Origin: Sphingobacteriales bacterium 44-61
GTDB taxonomy: Bacteria; Bacteroidota; Bacteroidia; Chitinophagales; Chitinophagaceae
Assembly (NCBI GenBank): GCA_001898405.1
Contig: MKTW01000004.1
Location: forward strand, 136,156-200,155
Reading direction: 5' to 3'
Length of the DNA: 64,000 nucleotides
Shown: positions 36,517 to 46,183 of the stretch, piece after piece
How the letters are laid out: every line of letters starts with the position of its first letter
Numbering within the stretch: position 1 is the first letter of the stretch
Made by a program: the position numbers and the translations under genes
The notes under the pieces: generated by a model
Databases searched by the model: none
Told to the model about the DNA's origin: nothing
What the model saw: only the letters and a program-made list of their open reading frames with translations

Positions 36517-36904
36517 GGGTTTTCACGGATTTCGGATTTTTTTCTACTCTTATATGAAAAAATTTCGGATTTTTACCTGCTGAAAATTAATGAGGTTCAG
36601 ATTTTCCAGCACACAAATCAGTAAATTGGATTTCAATTCCTTGTAGTTATTTTCCTTTACCAGGAAATAACAAACAGATAATGCAAAACTCACACTTCTC
36701 GTTTGAAAAAGACTTTTGAGCGCAGCATTATCGGAAAATAAGTTGTCCTACTTACTTAGGGATCTACCTTCAACACACATGAGAAAACTGCGGAGGAACC
36801 ACCAACTCCACCGTAAGCAGTTTTTAGTACACTTTTTTATCTATTGTCACCGCCATTGCTTGACTAACAGGCAGTAGCGAATTATTTTTTGCATCAAAAA
36901 CTAA
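36517..36904. promoter_or_regulatory. 388-base leader region of SusCD locus 2
   Basis: It contains the direct repeat ATTTCGGATTTTT twice within about 60 bases near the left end (36518-36580). About 90 bases before susC is a hairpin: AAAACTGC (36784-36791) with GCAGTTTT (36817-36824) and a partly paired inner stem CGGAGGA/TCCACCG, followed by a T-rich run. A 32-codon frame starting MRKLRRNHQL overlaps the hairpin (36779-36877). This layout could be a transcriptional attenuator, though regulation is unproven. Confidence 0.4.
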
Positions 36905-39865
36905 ATGTTCATGAGGAAATTCTTACTCGTATTAACGGCTTTCCTATTCTATGCAGGAACGTTGTTAGCTCAGAAAACCATCACAGGGACAGTAACGGAC
37001 GACAAGGGAACCCCTGTCCCCAATGCCTCAGTAGTAGTGAGAGGGACCAGCACTGGTACCACCACTAAAACCGATGGAACTTACACCCTGACAGTTCCAG
37101 CTTCCGCAACAACCTTACTTATTTCAAGCGTTGGTTATGAACCAACTTCTGTTGAAATAGGATCTGGCACCGTTGTAAATGCATCCATTAAAGCCGCAGC
37201 CAGCGAGCTGGAAAATGTGGTGATCACGGGGTATACAACCACCCAGCGGAAAAAATTTGCCGGTGCAACTGTTTCAGTCGGCGCAGCAGAAGTCAGAAGG
37301 CAACCTTTTGGTTCTTTCGACCAGGCACTGCAAGGTGCTGCTTCCGGCGTATCCGTTGTGGCAAACAGCGGTCAACCCGGCGCTAATGCTATTGTACGTG
37401 TTCGTGGCAATGGCTCTATCAGCGGTGGCAATGTTCCACTTTATATTATGGACGGGATTGAAATAACCGCGGCAGATTTTGCCAGCTTGAACCAGGGTGA
37501 CTTTGAAAGATTGGAAGTGCTGAAAGACGCGGTTGGTACGGCCATGTATGGTTCCCGTGGTGCCAATGGGGTGATCGTGATCACCACCCGCCGCGGACGC
37601 GCAGGCCAGCTCAACCTGAATTATGATATGCAGATGGGCTTTAGCAAACTGCCTGAAGACCGCCTGATCGTAATGAACAGCCGGCAAAAAATCGATTATG
37701 AATTACAGCGCGGCAATCCTTACGGATGGACACCCGCCGAGGCCGATAGCCTCCGTAATGTAAACTTTAACTGGAGAGATGCCTTATTCCAAACCGGCAT
37801 GACCCAGCAGCACCAGATCAGCGCAAGCGGTGGTAGCGCTACCAGCAAATTCTATGCATCACTTTCTTACCTTAACCAGGAAGGTATTGTTCAAACAACC
37901 GGTTTGAAACGTTATACCGCCCGGGTTAACGTGGACAATAATATTAAGAACTGGCGCTTTGGTGTAAGCCTGCAGGTAGGTTATTCCAAGATCGTAGGCA
38001 CCAGGGAAGGAGATGTTTATATCGGCTCTCCGCTGAATGCGATCCGTTGGTCAAATCCTTATGAACGCGCTATTAACCCTAATACAGGAGATTGGCAAAC
38101 ACTTGGCGGTACCGGCGTATTAACCTCCGGTCAGCCCAACGCAGCAATGGAACTGTTCGTTAACCAGAGAGAAGCACTTCAGTTCAAAGGAGTGGGTAGT
38201 GCATACCTCGAGTTTCATTTCCCCTTCCTGAAAGGTTTATACGCACGTACCAACTGGGGTGGTGATTTTGCACAAAACGAAGGTTCTATTTATTATGACA
38301 GAACTACCTATACCGGGGCACAGGCACCAGGTGGTAATGGCAGCCTGAACAGGACCGGTGGTCGTCAATTCCGTTATACCGGAACCACATCACTGAATTA
38401 CAAACAGACATTTGGCGAGCATGAAATTGATGGAGGTGTATTTGTTGAAGCAGTTAAAACTGATGCCCGCAATCTTGGTTTTACCGGCTATGGCCTGACC
38501 AATGGATTCACCAATGAAGCTGGTATCACAGCCGGTAATGCAACCAATGGTTATATACCACAAGTTGCTGGTGGAGGAACGCAGAACGGATTGCTTTCCT
38601 ACTTCACTATCTGGAACTACGGCTTTAAAGGTAAATACTATGTTACGCTGGTAGGACGCCGTGACGGTTCTTCAAGACTCGGTGTGGCTAACAGGTTCCA
38701 GAACTTTGGTTCTGTTGGTGCAACCTGGGTACTTAGTGAAGAAAACTTCCTGGCCAATGCCGGTAAGCTGGATGATCTGCGTCTGAGGGTTACTTATGGT
38801 ACAACAGGTAACTATAATAGTGCCGCTGGTGACTATGGACACCTTCCTCAATTCACACGTACTTCCTACAATGGTGTTTCTGGCTGGGCAATTCAAAACC
38901 CAGGAAATGCCAATTACAAATGGGAAGTAAACAAGACAATCAATATTGGTGTAGACTTCGCATTTTTCAATCGCCGCTTCTCAGGTACAGTTGAAGCTTA
39001 CGAACGTAAAACAAACAACCTGTATTACCTTCAACCTGTTTCTGGTACTACTGGCCGTCCTAATGTTCCTGGAAATGACGGTACTTTAAGTAATAAAGGG
39101 ATTGAGCTGACCTTAAGAGGTGATCTTGTTAGAACAAGAGACTTCCGCTGGACCGTGGAAGGAAACCTCACTTACAACAGGAACAGGGTTATTGCTATTC
39201 CTGATGATTCAATCATAAACGGAACAACCATTCTTGCAATCGGGAAGCCTCTTAACACACTTTACCTCGTACCATACGCAGGTGTAAACGCTGCTAATGG
39301 TAACGCATTATATTATACGCAAGCCGGTAACCTGACCCAGACTTACTCTACAGCGGACCTCAGAGCATTTGGAACAAGTGATGCTCCATGGTTTGGTGGT
39401 ATCTCCACTACTGTTGCTTATATGGGTATTGACCTGAGTGCACAGGTAAACTTCTTCCTGGAAAGAGACGTATACAATAACGATCGCATGAACGTGATCA
39501 ATCCTTCTTATTTCTATGACAACATGGATGTGGAATTGTTGACAGAATGGAGGAAGCCAGGTGATATTACAAATGTACCAAGACCTACAACTGCGGGTGG
39601 CAACGCCTTCCAGGCCAACACCACACGCCTGCTTGAAGATGGTAGCTTCTGGCGCCTGCGTAATGTAACACTCGGTTATACCTTCCCAACAAGTATATTA
39701 AGTAAGTTGAAGATCAGAACAGCCAGGATCTTTGTACAAGGCCAAAACTGGTGGACACACACGAAGTTCAAAAGCTTCGACCCGGAAATGAGCGGTGCTG
39801 TATTAACAGGTGCTCAGTACCCGGCCCTGGTGCAAACAACAGTTGGACTGTCTATCGGATTCTAA
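36905..39865 (+). CDS. SusC/RagA-family TonB-linked outer-membrane transporter, locus 2
   Basis: The 986-residue paralogue of the locus 1 SusC. The signal peptide ends at TLLAQ, the regulatory-like domain begins TITGTVTDDKGTPVPNASV, the linker reads VVITGYTTTQRKKFAG (a less usual version of the VVVGYGTQ pattern), the plug contains LKDAVGTAMYGSRGANGV, and the barrel ends TTVGLSIGF. It could start at 36905 (MFMRKF) or at the ATG at 36911; the A-rich AAAAACTAA just before 36905 favours the first. It is followed after 25 bases by its SusD partner. Confidence 0.96.
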   Translation: MFMRKFLLVLTAFLFYAGTLLAQKTITGTVTDDKGTPVPNASVVVRGTSTGTTTKTDGTYTLTVPASATTLLISSVGYEPTSVEIGSGTVVNASIKAAASELENVVITGYTTTQRKKFAGATVSVGAAEVRRQPFGSFDQALQGAASGVSVVANSGQPGANAIVRVRGNGSISGGNVPLYIMDGIEITAADFASLNQGDFERLEVLKDAVGTAMYGSRGANGVIVITTRRGRAGQLNLNYDMQMGFSKLPEDRLIVMNSRQKIDYELQRGNPYGWTPAEADSLRNVNFNWRDALFQTGMTQQHQISASGGSATSKFYASLSYLNQEGIVQTTGLKRYTARVNVDNNIKNWRFGVSLQVGYSKIVGTREGDVYIGSPLNAIRWSNPYERAINPNTGDWQTLGGTGVLTSGQPNAAMELFVNQREALQFKGVGSAYLEFHFPFLKGLYARTNWGGDFAQNEGSIYYDRTTYTGAQAPGGNGSLNRTGGRQFRYTGTTSLNYKQTFGEHEIDGGVFVEAVKTDARNLGFTGYGLTNGFTNEAGITAGNATNGYIPQVAGGGTQNGLLSYFTIWNYGFKGKYYVTLVGRRDGSSRLGVANRFQNFGSVGATWVLSEENFLANAGKLDDLRLRVTYGTTGNYNSAAGDYGHLPQFTRTSYNGVSGWAIQNPGNANYKWEVNKTINIGVDFAFFNRRFSGTVEAYERKTNNLYYLQPVSGTTGRPNVPGNDGTLSNKGIELTLRGDLVRTRDFRWTVEGNLTYNRNRVIAIPDDSIINGTTILAIGKPLNTLYLVPYAGVNAANGNALYYTQAGNLTQTYSTADLRAFGTSDAPWFGGISTTVAYMGIDLSAQVNFFLERDVYNNDRMNVINPSYFYDNMDVELLTEWRKPGDITNVPRPTTAGGNAFQANTTRLLEDGSFWRLRNVTLGYTFPTSILSKLKIRTARIFVQGQNWWTHTKFKSFDPEMSGAVLTGAQYPALVQTTVGLSIGF

Positions 39866-39890
39866 TTTTTAATACACATTTTTATATTAT

Positions 39891-41378
39891 ATGAAAAAAT
39901 CATTCAAACATATTTTCCTAGCAACAACGGTCGTTTCTGCATTGACAGTTGGCTGTTCCAAATCAGATCTGATCGACCTTTACCCACAGTTCTCCCTTAG
40001 TGCAGTGAATAGTCCTGCCAATATGGATCAGGTAGAAGAGGTATTGACAGGGGCTTACCAGGGATTCAGGTCTGGAAGCTATTACGGCGACGGAAGCGGC
40101 TCCGGCTTTTCGCTTATGCCTGATATGATGAGCGACAACCTGCTCGAAACAAATGAATCGCTGGCTAACTATAAAACCCTTACCGACTGGGTTTATGCCG
40201 ATGATGATGCGCTGGTTTCCGGCATCTGGTCCGCTCCTTATGCTATTATCGCGAATGCGAACATCGTGTTGCGCGATGTAGATAAGTTTACTACAACAGA
40301 AAATCAAACCCGGGCCAACCGCCTGAAAGGACAAGCATTGGCCATCAGGGCTCATGCCCATTTCGATCTTTTCCGGTATTTTGCTACTTCATATGATCGC
40401 AGCAGCACTTCTGAATTAGCTGTTCCGTATGTAACAGAGTTCAACATTTCGCCTATAGTTAAACCTGCACGTATCAGCAATAAAGATTTTTATGATAAAG
40501 TCATTGCTGATCTTAATGGAGCCGTAGCCTTGCTCGGTAACGTAGATCAAACTATTAATCCTTTGGCTACAAAACGCCCGATGATTGATCTGGCGGGTGC
40601 AAAAGCCATGCAGGCTCGCGTATATCTTTATGCAGGCATGTGGGCTGAAGCTATACAGGCTGCTACAGATGCCATTGCACTTCGTCCGCTTGCAGCTCAG
40701 GCAAATTTCGCTGGTATGTACAATGAAACCGATGCTGGTGAGATCATCTGGAATGCACAATTCGACGCAAGCCAGGGCGGCCCGGGCGGTGGTGTTTATT
40801 TCTCTCAGAACAACCGCAGTGCTTATGCTCCTGCTGCAGAAATTGCAACAATGGACGGCACTTCCGGCCTGTTGCAGGATAATGATATCCGCTATGATGC
40901 TTATTTCAGAACTATTGCTGGCCCTAATGGACCTCGCCTGGTTGTAAGCAAATACCGCGGTAAAGCTGCACTCACTGATGGTAATGCCAATTTCCCTGTG
41001 TTCCGTACTGGCGAAATGTACCTGATCCGTGCAGAAGCCCGCGCAAGGATCACACCTTCCCAGGAAACACAGGCAATGGCAGATCTCAATGCATTGCGCC
41101 AAGCACGCATCACTGGTTACGTTGATGAAAACCTGACTGGTGCTGCACTCCTGACAGCTATTGCCAACGAAAGAAGAAGAGAGCTGTTTGCCGAAGGACA
41201 TCGTTTCTTTGACCTGAAGAGAACAACCAAAAGCATTGTCCGCGCCGGTGGATGTGGAGACCCTTCCATATCTCCAGCTGTGTGCACGCTTCCATCAACC
41301 GCACGTGAATGGGCTTTCCCCATTCCTTTTGATGAAAGATCTGTAAACGGAAACATCCAGCAAAACCCCGGATACTAA
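39891..41378 (+). CDS. SusD/RagB-family nutrient-binding lipoprotein, locus 2
   Basis: The 495-residue lipoprotein has its signal ending in LTVGC (residue 23 or so) and the RagB/SusD scaffold: NMDQVEEVLTGAYQGFRSG near residue 44, NANIVLRDVDKF near 122, LKGQALAIRAHAHFDLFRYF near 144, and ERRRELFAEGHRFFDLKRT near 428. It should cap the pore of the SusC encoded immediately upstream. It is followed after 47 bases by a lipoprotein gene on the same strand, so locus 2 is a three-gene unit. Confidence 0.95.
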   Translation: MKKSFKHIFLATTVVSALTVGCSKSDLIDLYPQFSLSAVNSPANMDQVEEVLTGAYQGFRSGSYYGDGSGSGFSLMPDMMSDNLLETNESLANYKTLTDWVYADDDALVSGIWSAPYAIIANANIVLRDVDKFTTTENQTRANRLKGQALAIRAHAHFDLFRYFATSYDRSSTSELAVPYVTEFNISPIVKPARISNKDFYDKVIADLNGAVALLGNVDQTINPLATKRPMIDLAGAKAMQARVYLYAGMWAEAIQAATDAIALRPLAAQANFAGMYNETDAGEIIWNAQFDASQGGPGGGVYFSQNNRSAYAPAAEIATMDGTSGLLQDNDIRYDAYFRTIAGPNGPRLVVSKYRGKAALTDGNANFPVFRTGEMYLIRAEARARITPSQETQAMADLNALRQARITGYVDENLTGAALLTAIANERRRELFAEGHRFFDLKRTTKSIVRAGGCGDPSISPAVCTLPSTAREWAFPIPFDERSVNGNIQQNPGY

Positions 41379-41425
41379 TCCGGGCTTTCGCTGTTGAATT
41401 AATTATTTATATTAAAAGAGACAAT

Positions 41426-42313
41426 ATGAGAATATCATTAAAAAGACTTCCCGCTATCTGTGGTTTCTCTCTGCTGCTGGGTGTTGCATTGTTCAGCTGT
41501 TCAAAGGATGACGACAAGATGCTTGATCCGGGACAAAAAGCGTTCTTTACACCTACACAGTCCTCAGCAAGCTATTCCATAGTAGACGCAAACGCTATTT
41601 ATAAAATTCCTGTTGGATTGACCTCACCCGTTTCAAGCGGGAAAACAAAAACCGTAAATATTACGGCTACATCCAGCACAGGCGCTGTTGAAGGAACACA
41701 ATACTCTTATACCAAAACACTGACGTTCACGCCGGATAAGATCACTGATACTATCGTGGTAACAGGTGTTTATGCTCAGTACCTGTCTGGCCGCAAAGAC
41801 GTAGTGAAATTCACTTTTGCAGATGCAGGAGATTTCTCTCCTTCACTGAATAGTTCGTTTACTTTAAATATTTCCGGCCCTTGCTTTGAAGGTGATATCG
41901 TTTTGGAAGATTTCCTGGGTTCTTATCCCAATACCGTTGAAACATTTGGAGCAAATCCATCTTATGGTCCTTACACTACCACTATTTCCTCTGTTACATC
42001 TACGGGTCCTACTACAGGCACTGTCGTTGTAACAAACCTCTGGGATAATGGATGGAGCCCGATTTCATTCACCCTCGATTGGACAGACCCATCTGCCCGC
42101 ACAGTTGTTCCTATCGCAATGTCTGCTATCGGCGGCAGTAATGCAGGAGATCTTAATTCTGGCTACGAAGGAATAACCATGGCTGTTCGTCCATTTGCCG
42201 GTCAACCTGGTACTTTCTCCTGGTGCAATCAAACACTGACATTGACATTGCAACTGGGTGTAACCGGAGTAGGTTTCTTTGGATCACTTTATGAAGTTAA
42301 TATGGAGAGATAA
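41426..42313 (+). CDS. Surface lipoprotein of SusCD locus 2 (SusE/F position)
   Basis: The 295-residue product has a lipoprotein signal (VALFSC) followed by a beta-rich body with two Ig-like or Calx-beta-like modules (about 40-150 and 155-295). The first contains GKTKTVNITATSSTGAVEG; the second opens with CFEGDIVLEDFLGSY. By position after SusD it takes the place of SusE/SusF-type glycan-binding lipoproteins, but no binding-site residues can be named. The product is also reminiscent of DUF1735/DUF4843-type PUL lipoproteins. A strong bidirectional terminator follows. Confidence 0.78.
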   Translation: MRISLKRLPAICGFSLLLGVALFSCSKDDDKMLDPGQKAFFTPTQSSASYSIVDANAIYKIPVGLTSPVSSGKTKTVNITATSSTGAVEGTQYSYTKTLTFTPDKITDTIVVTGVYAQYLSGRKDVVKFTFADAGDFSPSLNSSFTLNISGPCFEGDIVLEDFLGSYPNTVETFGANPSYGPYTTTISSVTSTGPTTGTVVVTNLWDNGWSPISFTLDWTDPSARTVVPIAMSAIGGSNAGDLNSGYEGITMAVRPFAGQPGTFSWCNQTLTLTLQLGVTGVGFFGSLYEVNMER

Positions 42314-42327
42314 TCATCCTCCTTAAT

Positions 42328-42370
42328 AAAATAGAGAAGCCGTTCCTTAATGGAACGGCTTCTCTATTTT
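42328..42370. terminator. Bidirectional terminator, 19-base perfect stem
   Basis: Arms 42328-42346 and 42352-42370 are perfectly complementary around TTAAT and end in A and T tracts on both sides, so they end both the locus 2 transcript and the convergent TlpA-like gene. Confidence 0.95.
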
Positions 42371-42384
42371 ATTTCAATGCCTTA

Positions 42385-43566
42385 TTATTTCAGTACTTCA
42401 GCCAATTTACTTTCCAGGCCTGAACCCCTCAATCCTTCTCCCACTACTTTCCCCTGAGGATCTACTAACACATTAAAAGGAATTCCATCAAAATGATAAA
42501 GGCCAACCACAGCGCTGTTCCAATATTGCAGGTCACTCACCTGCGTCCAGGCCAACTTGTCATCCTTTATCGCTTTCAGCCATTCACCTTTTTGACCGGG
42601 CCTGTCTAACGATACTCCCAGGATAGTAAAATTCTTTCCTTTGAATTTTTCATATGCTTTTACCAGGTTGGGGTTTTCACCGCGGCAGGGGCCGCACCAA
42701 CTGGCCCAGAAATCAACCAGTACATATTTGCCACGGAAAGAACTGAGCTTAACCTGGTTGCCATTCACATCAGGAAGGGTGAAATCAGGCGCTTCCTTTC
42801 CTATCCAGCTTGCTTCCATTGCCTGCCTTGCATCTTCTTCCAATCCTTTTTTGATATCGGCAACAGCACGGTGACCAGGGAATTTTTTAGCAGCCGCAGC
42901 TACCAGTTCATTTACTTTCTCATTGGATAATGGCTCCAGGCCGAACCCACTGCCATTAGCGGTGGACTGATAATATCCCAGTTCAAACATAGCAAGCGCA
43001 GGATCACTCACTTTATTCAATGCATCCAGGGTAAAGCCTTTGATCTTCCCGGCCAATTCTCGCTGACGGGTCATCAAGGGAAATACAAGGCTGTCAGGCG
43101 CATTGATCTTTTGCAGGCTGTCCATTTGCTTTACAACGCCAAAGATCTGCTGAAGATCATTATTGAATGAATACATGAAGTCCTTCATCTGCTGGCTGGC
43201 TGGCGAGCCCTCCACTTCATATTTCTCTGCAAACTGGTTGTTTTCCTTACTTAGCTGAATAGTCAGTTTCACCTTATCCTTATCATTGATCACAGAAGCT
43301 ACAGGGTACATACTCTGATCGAGACGGAGATTAAATACAACAGACTCATCAGGATTGGCTTTCAGGGCAAACTTACCATCCTTGCCAATTGCTGCAGAAT
43401 CTTCCAGCACTGGCTGCATGGCTGCAGCAGAGATCTTTTCCAGGTATACCATTTTGGCGCTGCTATTCAGGATCGATCCGCTTACCTCGAATTTCTTTCC
43501 TTCGGTCTTGCTGTTACAAGATGCCAGCAGAGTTCCTGCCAGCACGGCAATCATCAGTTTTTGCAT
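42385..43566 (-). CDS. TlpA-like thiol-disulfide oxidoreductase lipoprotein with DUF4369
   Basis: The 393-residue lipoprotein has its signal ending in LLASC (Cys17), an amino-terminal DUF4369-type beta domain at about 25-120 (KFEVSGSILNSSAKMVYLEKI), a helical linker, and a carboxy-terminal thioredoxin fold at about 255-393. The active site WCGPC is at 290-294, with the cis-Pro in GIPFNVLVDP. It probably reduces or isomerises disulfides in the periplasm, as TlpA/ResA-family proteins do. It starts 47 bases after the gatB stop on the same strand and may be read through from it. Confidence 0.93.
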   Translation of the reverse strand: MQKLMIAVLAGTLLASCNSKTEGKKFEVSGSILNSSAKMVYLEKISAAAMQPVLEDSAAIGKDGKFALKANPDESVVFNLRLDQSMYPVASVINDKDKVKLTIQLSKENNQFAEKYEVEGSPASQQMKDFMYSFNNDLQQIFGVVKQMDSLQKINAPDSLVFPLMTRQRELAGKIKGFTLDALNKVSDPALAMFELGYYQSTANGSGFGLEPLSNEKVNELVAAAAKKFPGHRAVADIKKGLEEDARQAMEASWIGKEAPDFTLPDVNGNQVKLSSFRGKYVLVDFWASWCGPCRGENPNLVKAYEKFKGKNFTILGVSLDRPGQKGEWLKAIKDDKLAWTQVSDLQYWNSAVVGLYHFDGIPFNVLVDPQGKVVGEGLRGSGLESKLAEVLK

Positions 43567-43613
43567 AAATGTGTTCTTGTTTAAAAACTTTGTTATTACA
43601 CGTGTACGGTCTT

Positions 43614-45062
43614 TTATGTTCTGAGTTTTTCCAAAATAATTTCATTGGTCACTTTAGGATCTGCTTTCCCCTTTGATCGCTTCATCACTTCCCCTACAAA
43701 TAAAGCCAGCACTCCTTTCTTCCCTTTTTTATATTCGCCCACTTTGTCTTTGAATTTCAGCAGCACCTCATCAATGATCGGTTCCAGGGCCCCGGCATCC
43801 GATTGTTGCAACAGGTTTTGTTGCTCTGCAGCTGTTAAAGGGTCTGTTTGAGGATTATCCAGCAAATAAGCAAACAAACGGGTTGAGGCAACAGTGAAAC
43901 TCAATTTTCCTTCATCCGTCAGCTTTACCAGCCTTGCAAGCTGTGCGGCCGGGATGGGAAAGTCACTGATCGTTTTGTTCTGTTCATTCAACCATGATTT
44001 CACAGGGCCCAGCATCCAGTTAGCTGCAGCTTTATAAAGTGAAGTGTGGGCGGTCAGTTGTTCAAAATAATCAGCCAGTTCTTTTTCTTCCGTCAGCACA
44101 CGTGCATCATATTCAGGCAGGCTCCATTCAGTTGTATATTTCTGCACCCTGTCTTCCTGCAACACCGGCAGGCTTTCCTTTATCGCAGCAATGAAGGATT
44201 CATCGAGTTGAAAAGGCGTAAGATCAGGATCGGCAAAATACCGGTAATCATCTGCATCTTCTTTATCACGAATGGAAAAGGTAGTTCCCTTATCAGCATC
44301 AAAGCTTCTCGTTTGCTGGAGAATAGGTTCGCCTTTTTCCATCAGGCCGATCAGCCGTGCAGTTTCTGCTTCCACCGCGCGTTTCGCATTGCGGATGGAA
44401 TTGAGGTTTTTTATTTCCACTTTGGTGCCCAGGCGCTGATCACCCTTTTTACGTACAGAAATATTTACATCGCAGCGAAGGCTTCCTTCTTCCATATTAC
44501 CATCACATACATCAAGGTATCTTACCAGTTTTCTTAACTCGGTAAGATAGGCCACTGTTTCTTCAGCGCTTCGCAGATCAGGTTCGCTCACTATTTCGAT
44601 CAATGGTGTGCCGGCCCTGTTATAATCAATGCAGGTGTTGAACTCATCCACATCGTGCAGGCTTTTTCCTGCATCTTCTTCCAGGTGGATGCGGTTAAGC
44701 CGGATAGCCTTCTTTTCATTGCCTGATCTGATAGTGATATAACCACCTTTGCAGATGGGGGTGGTATGTTGCGATATCTGGTACCCCTTGGGGAGATCGG
44801 GATAGAAATAGTTTTTGCGGGCAAAATAATTTGACCGTTCTATTTCGCAGTGGCAGGCCAGCCCCATACGGATAGCATGTTCGATGGCTTTTTTGTTCAT
44901 TTTGGGAAGAGTGCCCGGGTGCCCCAGGGTAATAGGGCTTACCTGTGTATTGGGAGGTGCGCCATATTCAATACTGTCGCCGCAAAATAATTTGCTCCTG
45001 GTCAAAAGCTGGGCATGCACTTCCAGCCCTATCACGATTTCGTATGTAGATTCGTCCGCCAT
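43614..45062 (-). CDS. gatB: Aspartyl/glutamyl-tRNA amidotransferase subunit B
   Basis: GatB is the kinase/amidotransferase subunit of GatCAB, which converts Glu-tRNA-Gln or Asp-tRNA-Asn to the amide form. The product is 482 residues from the ATG at 45062 (MADESTYEIVIGLEVHAQL); an upstream frame from 45110 would add 16 residues unlike the family. Conserved segments include HPGTLPKMNKKAIEHAIRMG, LPKGYQISQHTTPI, YNRAGTPLIEIVSEPDL, and the carboxy-terminal YqeY-like tail region. GatA and GatC are not adjacent. Confidence 0.96.
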   Translation of the reverse strand: MADESTYEIVIGLEVHAQLLTRSKLFCGDSIEYGAPPNTQVSPITLGHPGTLPKMNKKAIEHAIRMGLACHCEIERSNYFARKNYFYPDLPKGYQISQHTTPICKGGYITIRSGNEKKAIRLNRIHLEEDAGKSLHDVDEFNTCIDYNRAGTPLIEIVSEPDLRSAEETVAYLTELRKLVRYLDVCDGNMEEGSLRCDVNISVRKKGDQRLGTKVEIKNLNSIRNAKRAVEAETARLIGLMEKGEPILQQTRSFDADKGTTFSIRDKEDADDYRYFADPDLTPFQLDESFIAAIKESLPVLQEDRVQKYTTEWSLPEYDARVLTEEKELADYFEQLTAHTSLYKAAANWMLGPVKSWLNEQNKTISDFPIPAAQLARLVKLTDEGKLSFTVASTRLFAYLLDNPQTDPLTAAEQQNLLQQSDAGALEPIIDEVLLKFKDKVGEYKKGKKGVLALFVGEVMKRSKGKADPKVTNEIILEKLRT

Positions 45063-45175
45063 GGTTAAGAAGCGCAAAAATAAACCATTTTGGCGGGGTG
45101 GGCGGAGCAAAAAAGTAGCCCCCCTGAGAGCAGGGGGGCGCCTAAACTATAATGCACATAAATAAATTCGGGTAA

Positions 45176-46183
45176 TCAGAGGTCGGTGGTCTTCAGCCTC
45201 CGGGGGATGGTCAGGGTTACAGACTCTGCTTTCCCTCCTCTTGTCAATTTTATATTAATGCTTCCTTTATCGCGGCTGTCACGAACAATTTTAGCCACTT
45301 CATCAGCACTGTTCACAGCTTTGCCATCTACTTCAGTAAGCACATCACCTTCTTTGATCCCACCTTTGGCAGCATTGCCGTCTTCATCCACATCCAGTAC
45401 TTTCACGCCTCTTCCATCTTCTGCATCCTGAACAGACATGCCCAGTTTGGGGCCACCAGTGCCTGACCAGTTCCAGTTTTGCCCGAAATTGCCATTAAAA
45501 GAAGGCATCCTGATCTTGCCAAGGTTCATATTCAGATCGCCCAGGTCAATATCAAACTGGCCGGGGGTAGTGCTGAAAACGGATACACCTTTCCATTTAG
45601 TCAGTTCTGCCGTCTCCTTCATTTCTTTTTTATCACGGAGAAAACCAACAGTCACTTTTTCACCAGCTTTATGTTTTTTGATAGCTGCAGACAGGTCATC
45701 CGGAGAGTCTATTTTCTTATCATCAATTTTAGTAATGATATCTCCTTTTTTAAGGCCGGCTTTTTCAGCTGCACTGCCCTTGGTTACTTCCTGCACTTCA
45801 ACGCCTTTGTCCACTTTTTCCGTGGTAACTCCCAGCATCGCACGGTCTGTATCAAAAGCCATGGAATTGAAGTCTGTATTGTAGTTATAGGTATAGCGGT
45901 TTCCACCATATGCTCTCACGTCCTTGATCTTATTACGGCGAACCGTTACCTCTCCATCAGAATCCTTAACGTCTTTTCCGTTTACGGTTACCTTGTCACC
46001 GTTCACTTCAATAACGATCTTATCAGCTTTATCGCCTTTGCGGGTGATAATAATCTGCTCAGCCGATTTATCCTTTTCATCTTTTTCTGCTTTCTCTTTA
46101 GCAGATTGGGCAAGCAAAGACGCAGGTACGAGCACAGCGGACATCAATAGGGTGAAAGAAATTTTCTGAATGACCTGTTTCAT
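45176..46183 (-). CDS. Periplasmic protein with two PDZ domains and no protease domain
   Basis: The 335-residue protein has a signal peptide ending near SLLAQ (residue 26), a Lys/Asp/Glu-rich segment, and two PDZ domains: one at about 115-200 (GVEVQEVTKGSAAEKAGLKK and DIITKIDDKKIDSPDD) and one at about 246-330 (LGMSVQDAEDGRGVKVLD, then GDVLTEVDGKAVNSADE). A short Asn/Gly/Trp-rich linker lies between. The trypsin-like domain of DegP-type proteins is absent and no catalytic triad is visible, so it probably acts as an adaptor or sensor in the envelope. Two operator-like palindromes overlap its promoter. Confidence 0.87.
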   Translation of the reverse strand: MKQVIQKISFTLLMSAVLVPASLLAQSAKEKAEKDEKDKSAEQIIITRKGDKADKIVIEVNGDKVTVNGKDVKDSDGEVTVRRNKIKDVRAYGGNRYTYNYNTDFNSMAFDTDRAMLGVTTEKVDKGVEVQEVTKGSAAEKAGLKKGDIITKIDDKKIDSPDDLSAAIKKHKAGEKVTVGFLRDKKEMKETAELTKWKGVSVFSTTPGQFDIDLGDLNMNLGKIRMPSFNGNFGQNWNWSGTGGPKLGMSVQDAEDGRGVKVLDVDEDGNAAKGGIKEGDVLTEVDGKAVNSADEVAKIVRDSRDKGSINIKLTRGGKAESVTLTIPRRLKTTDL

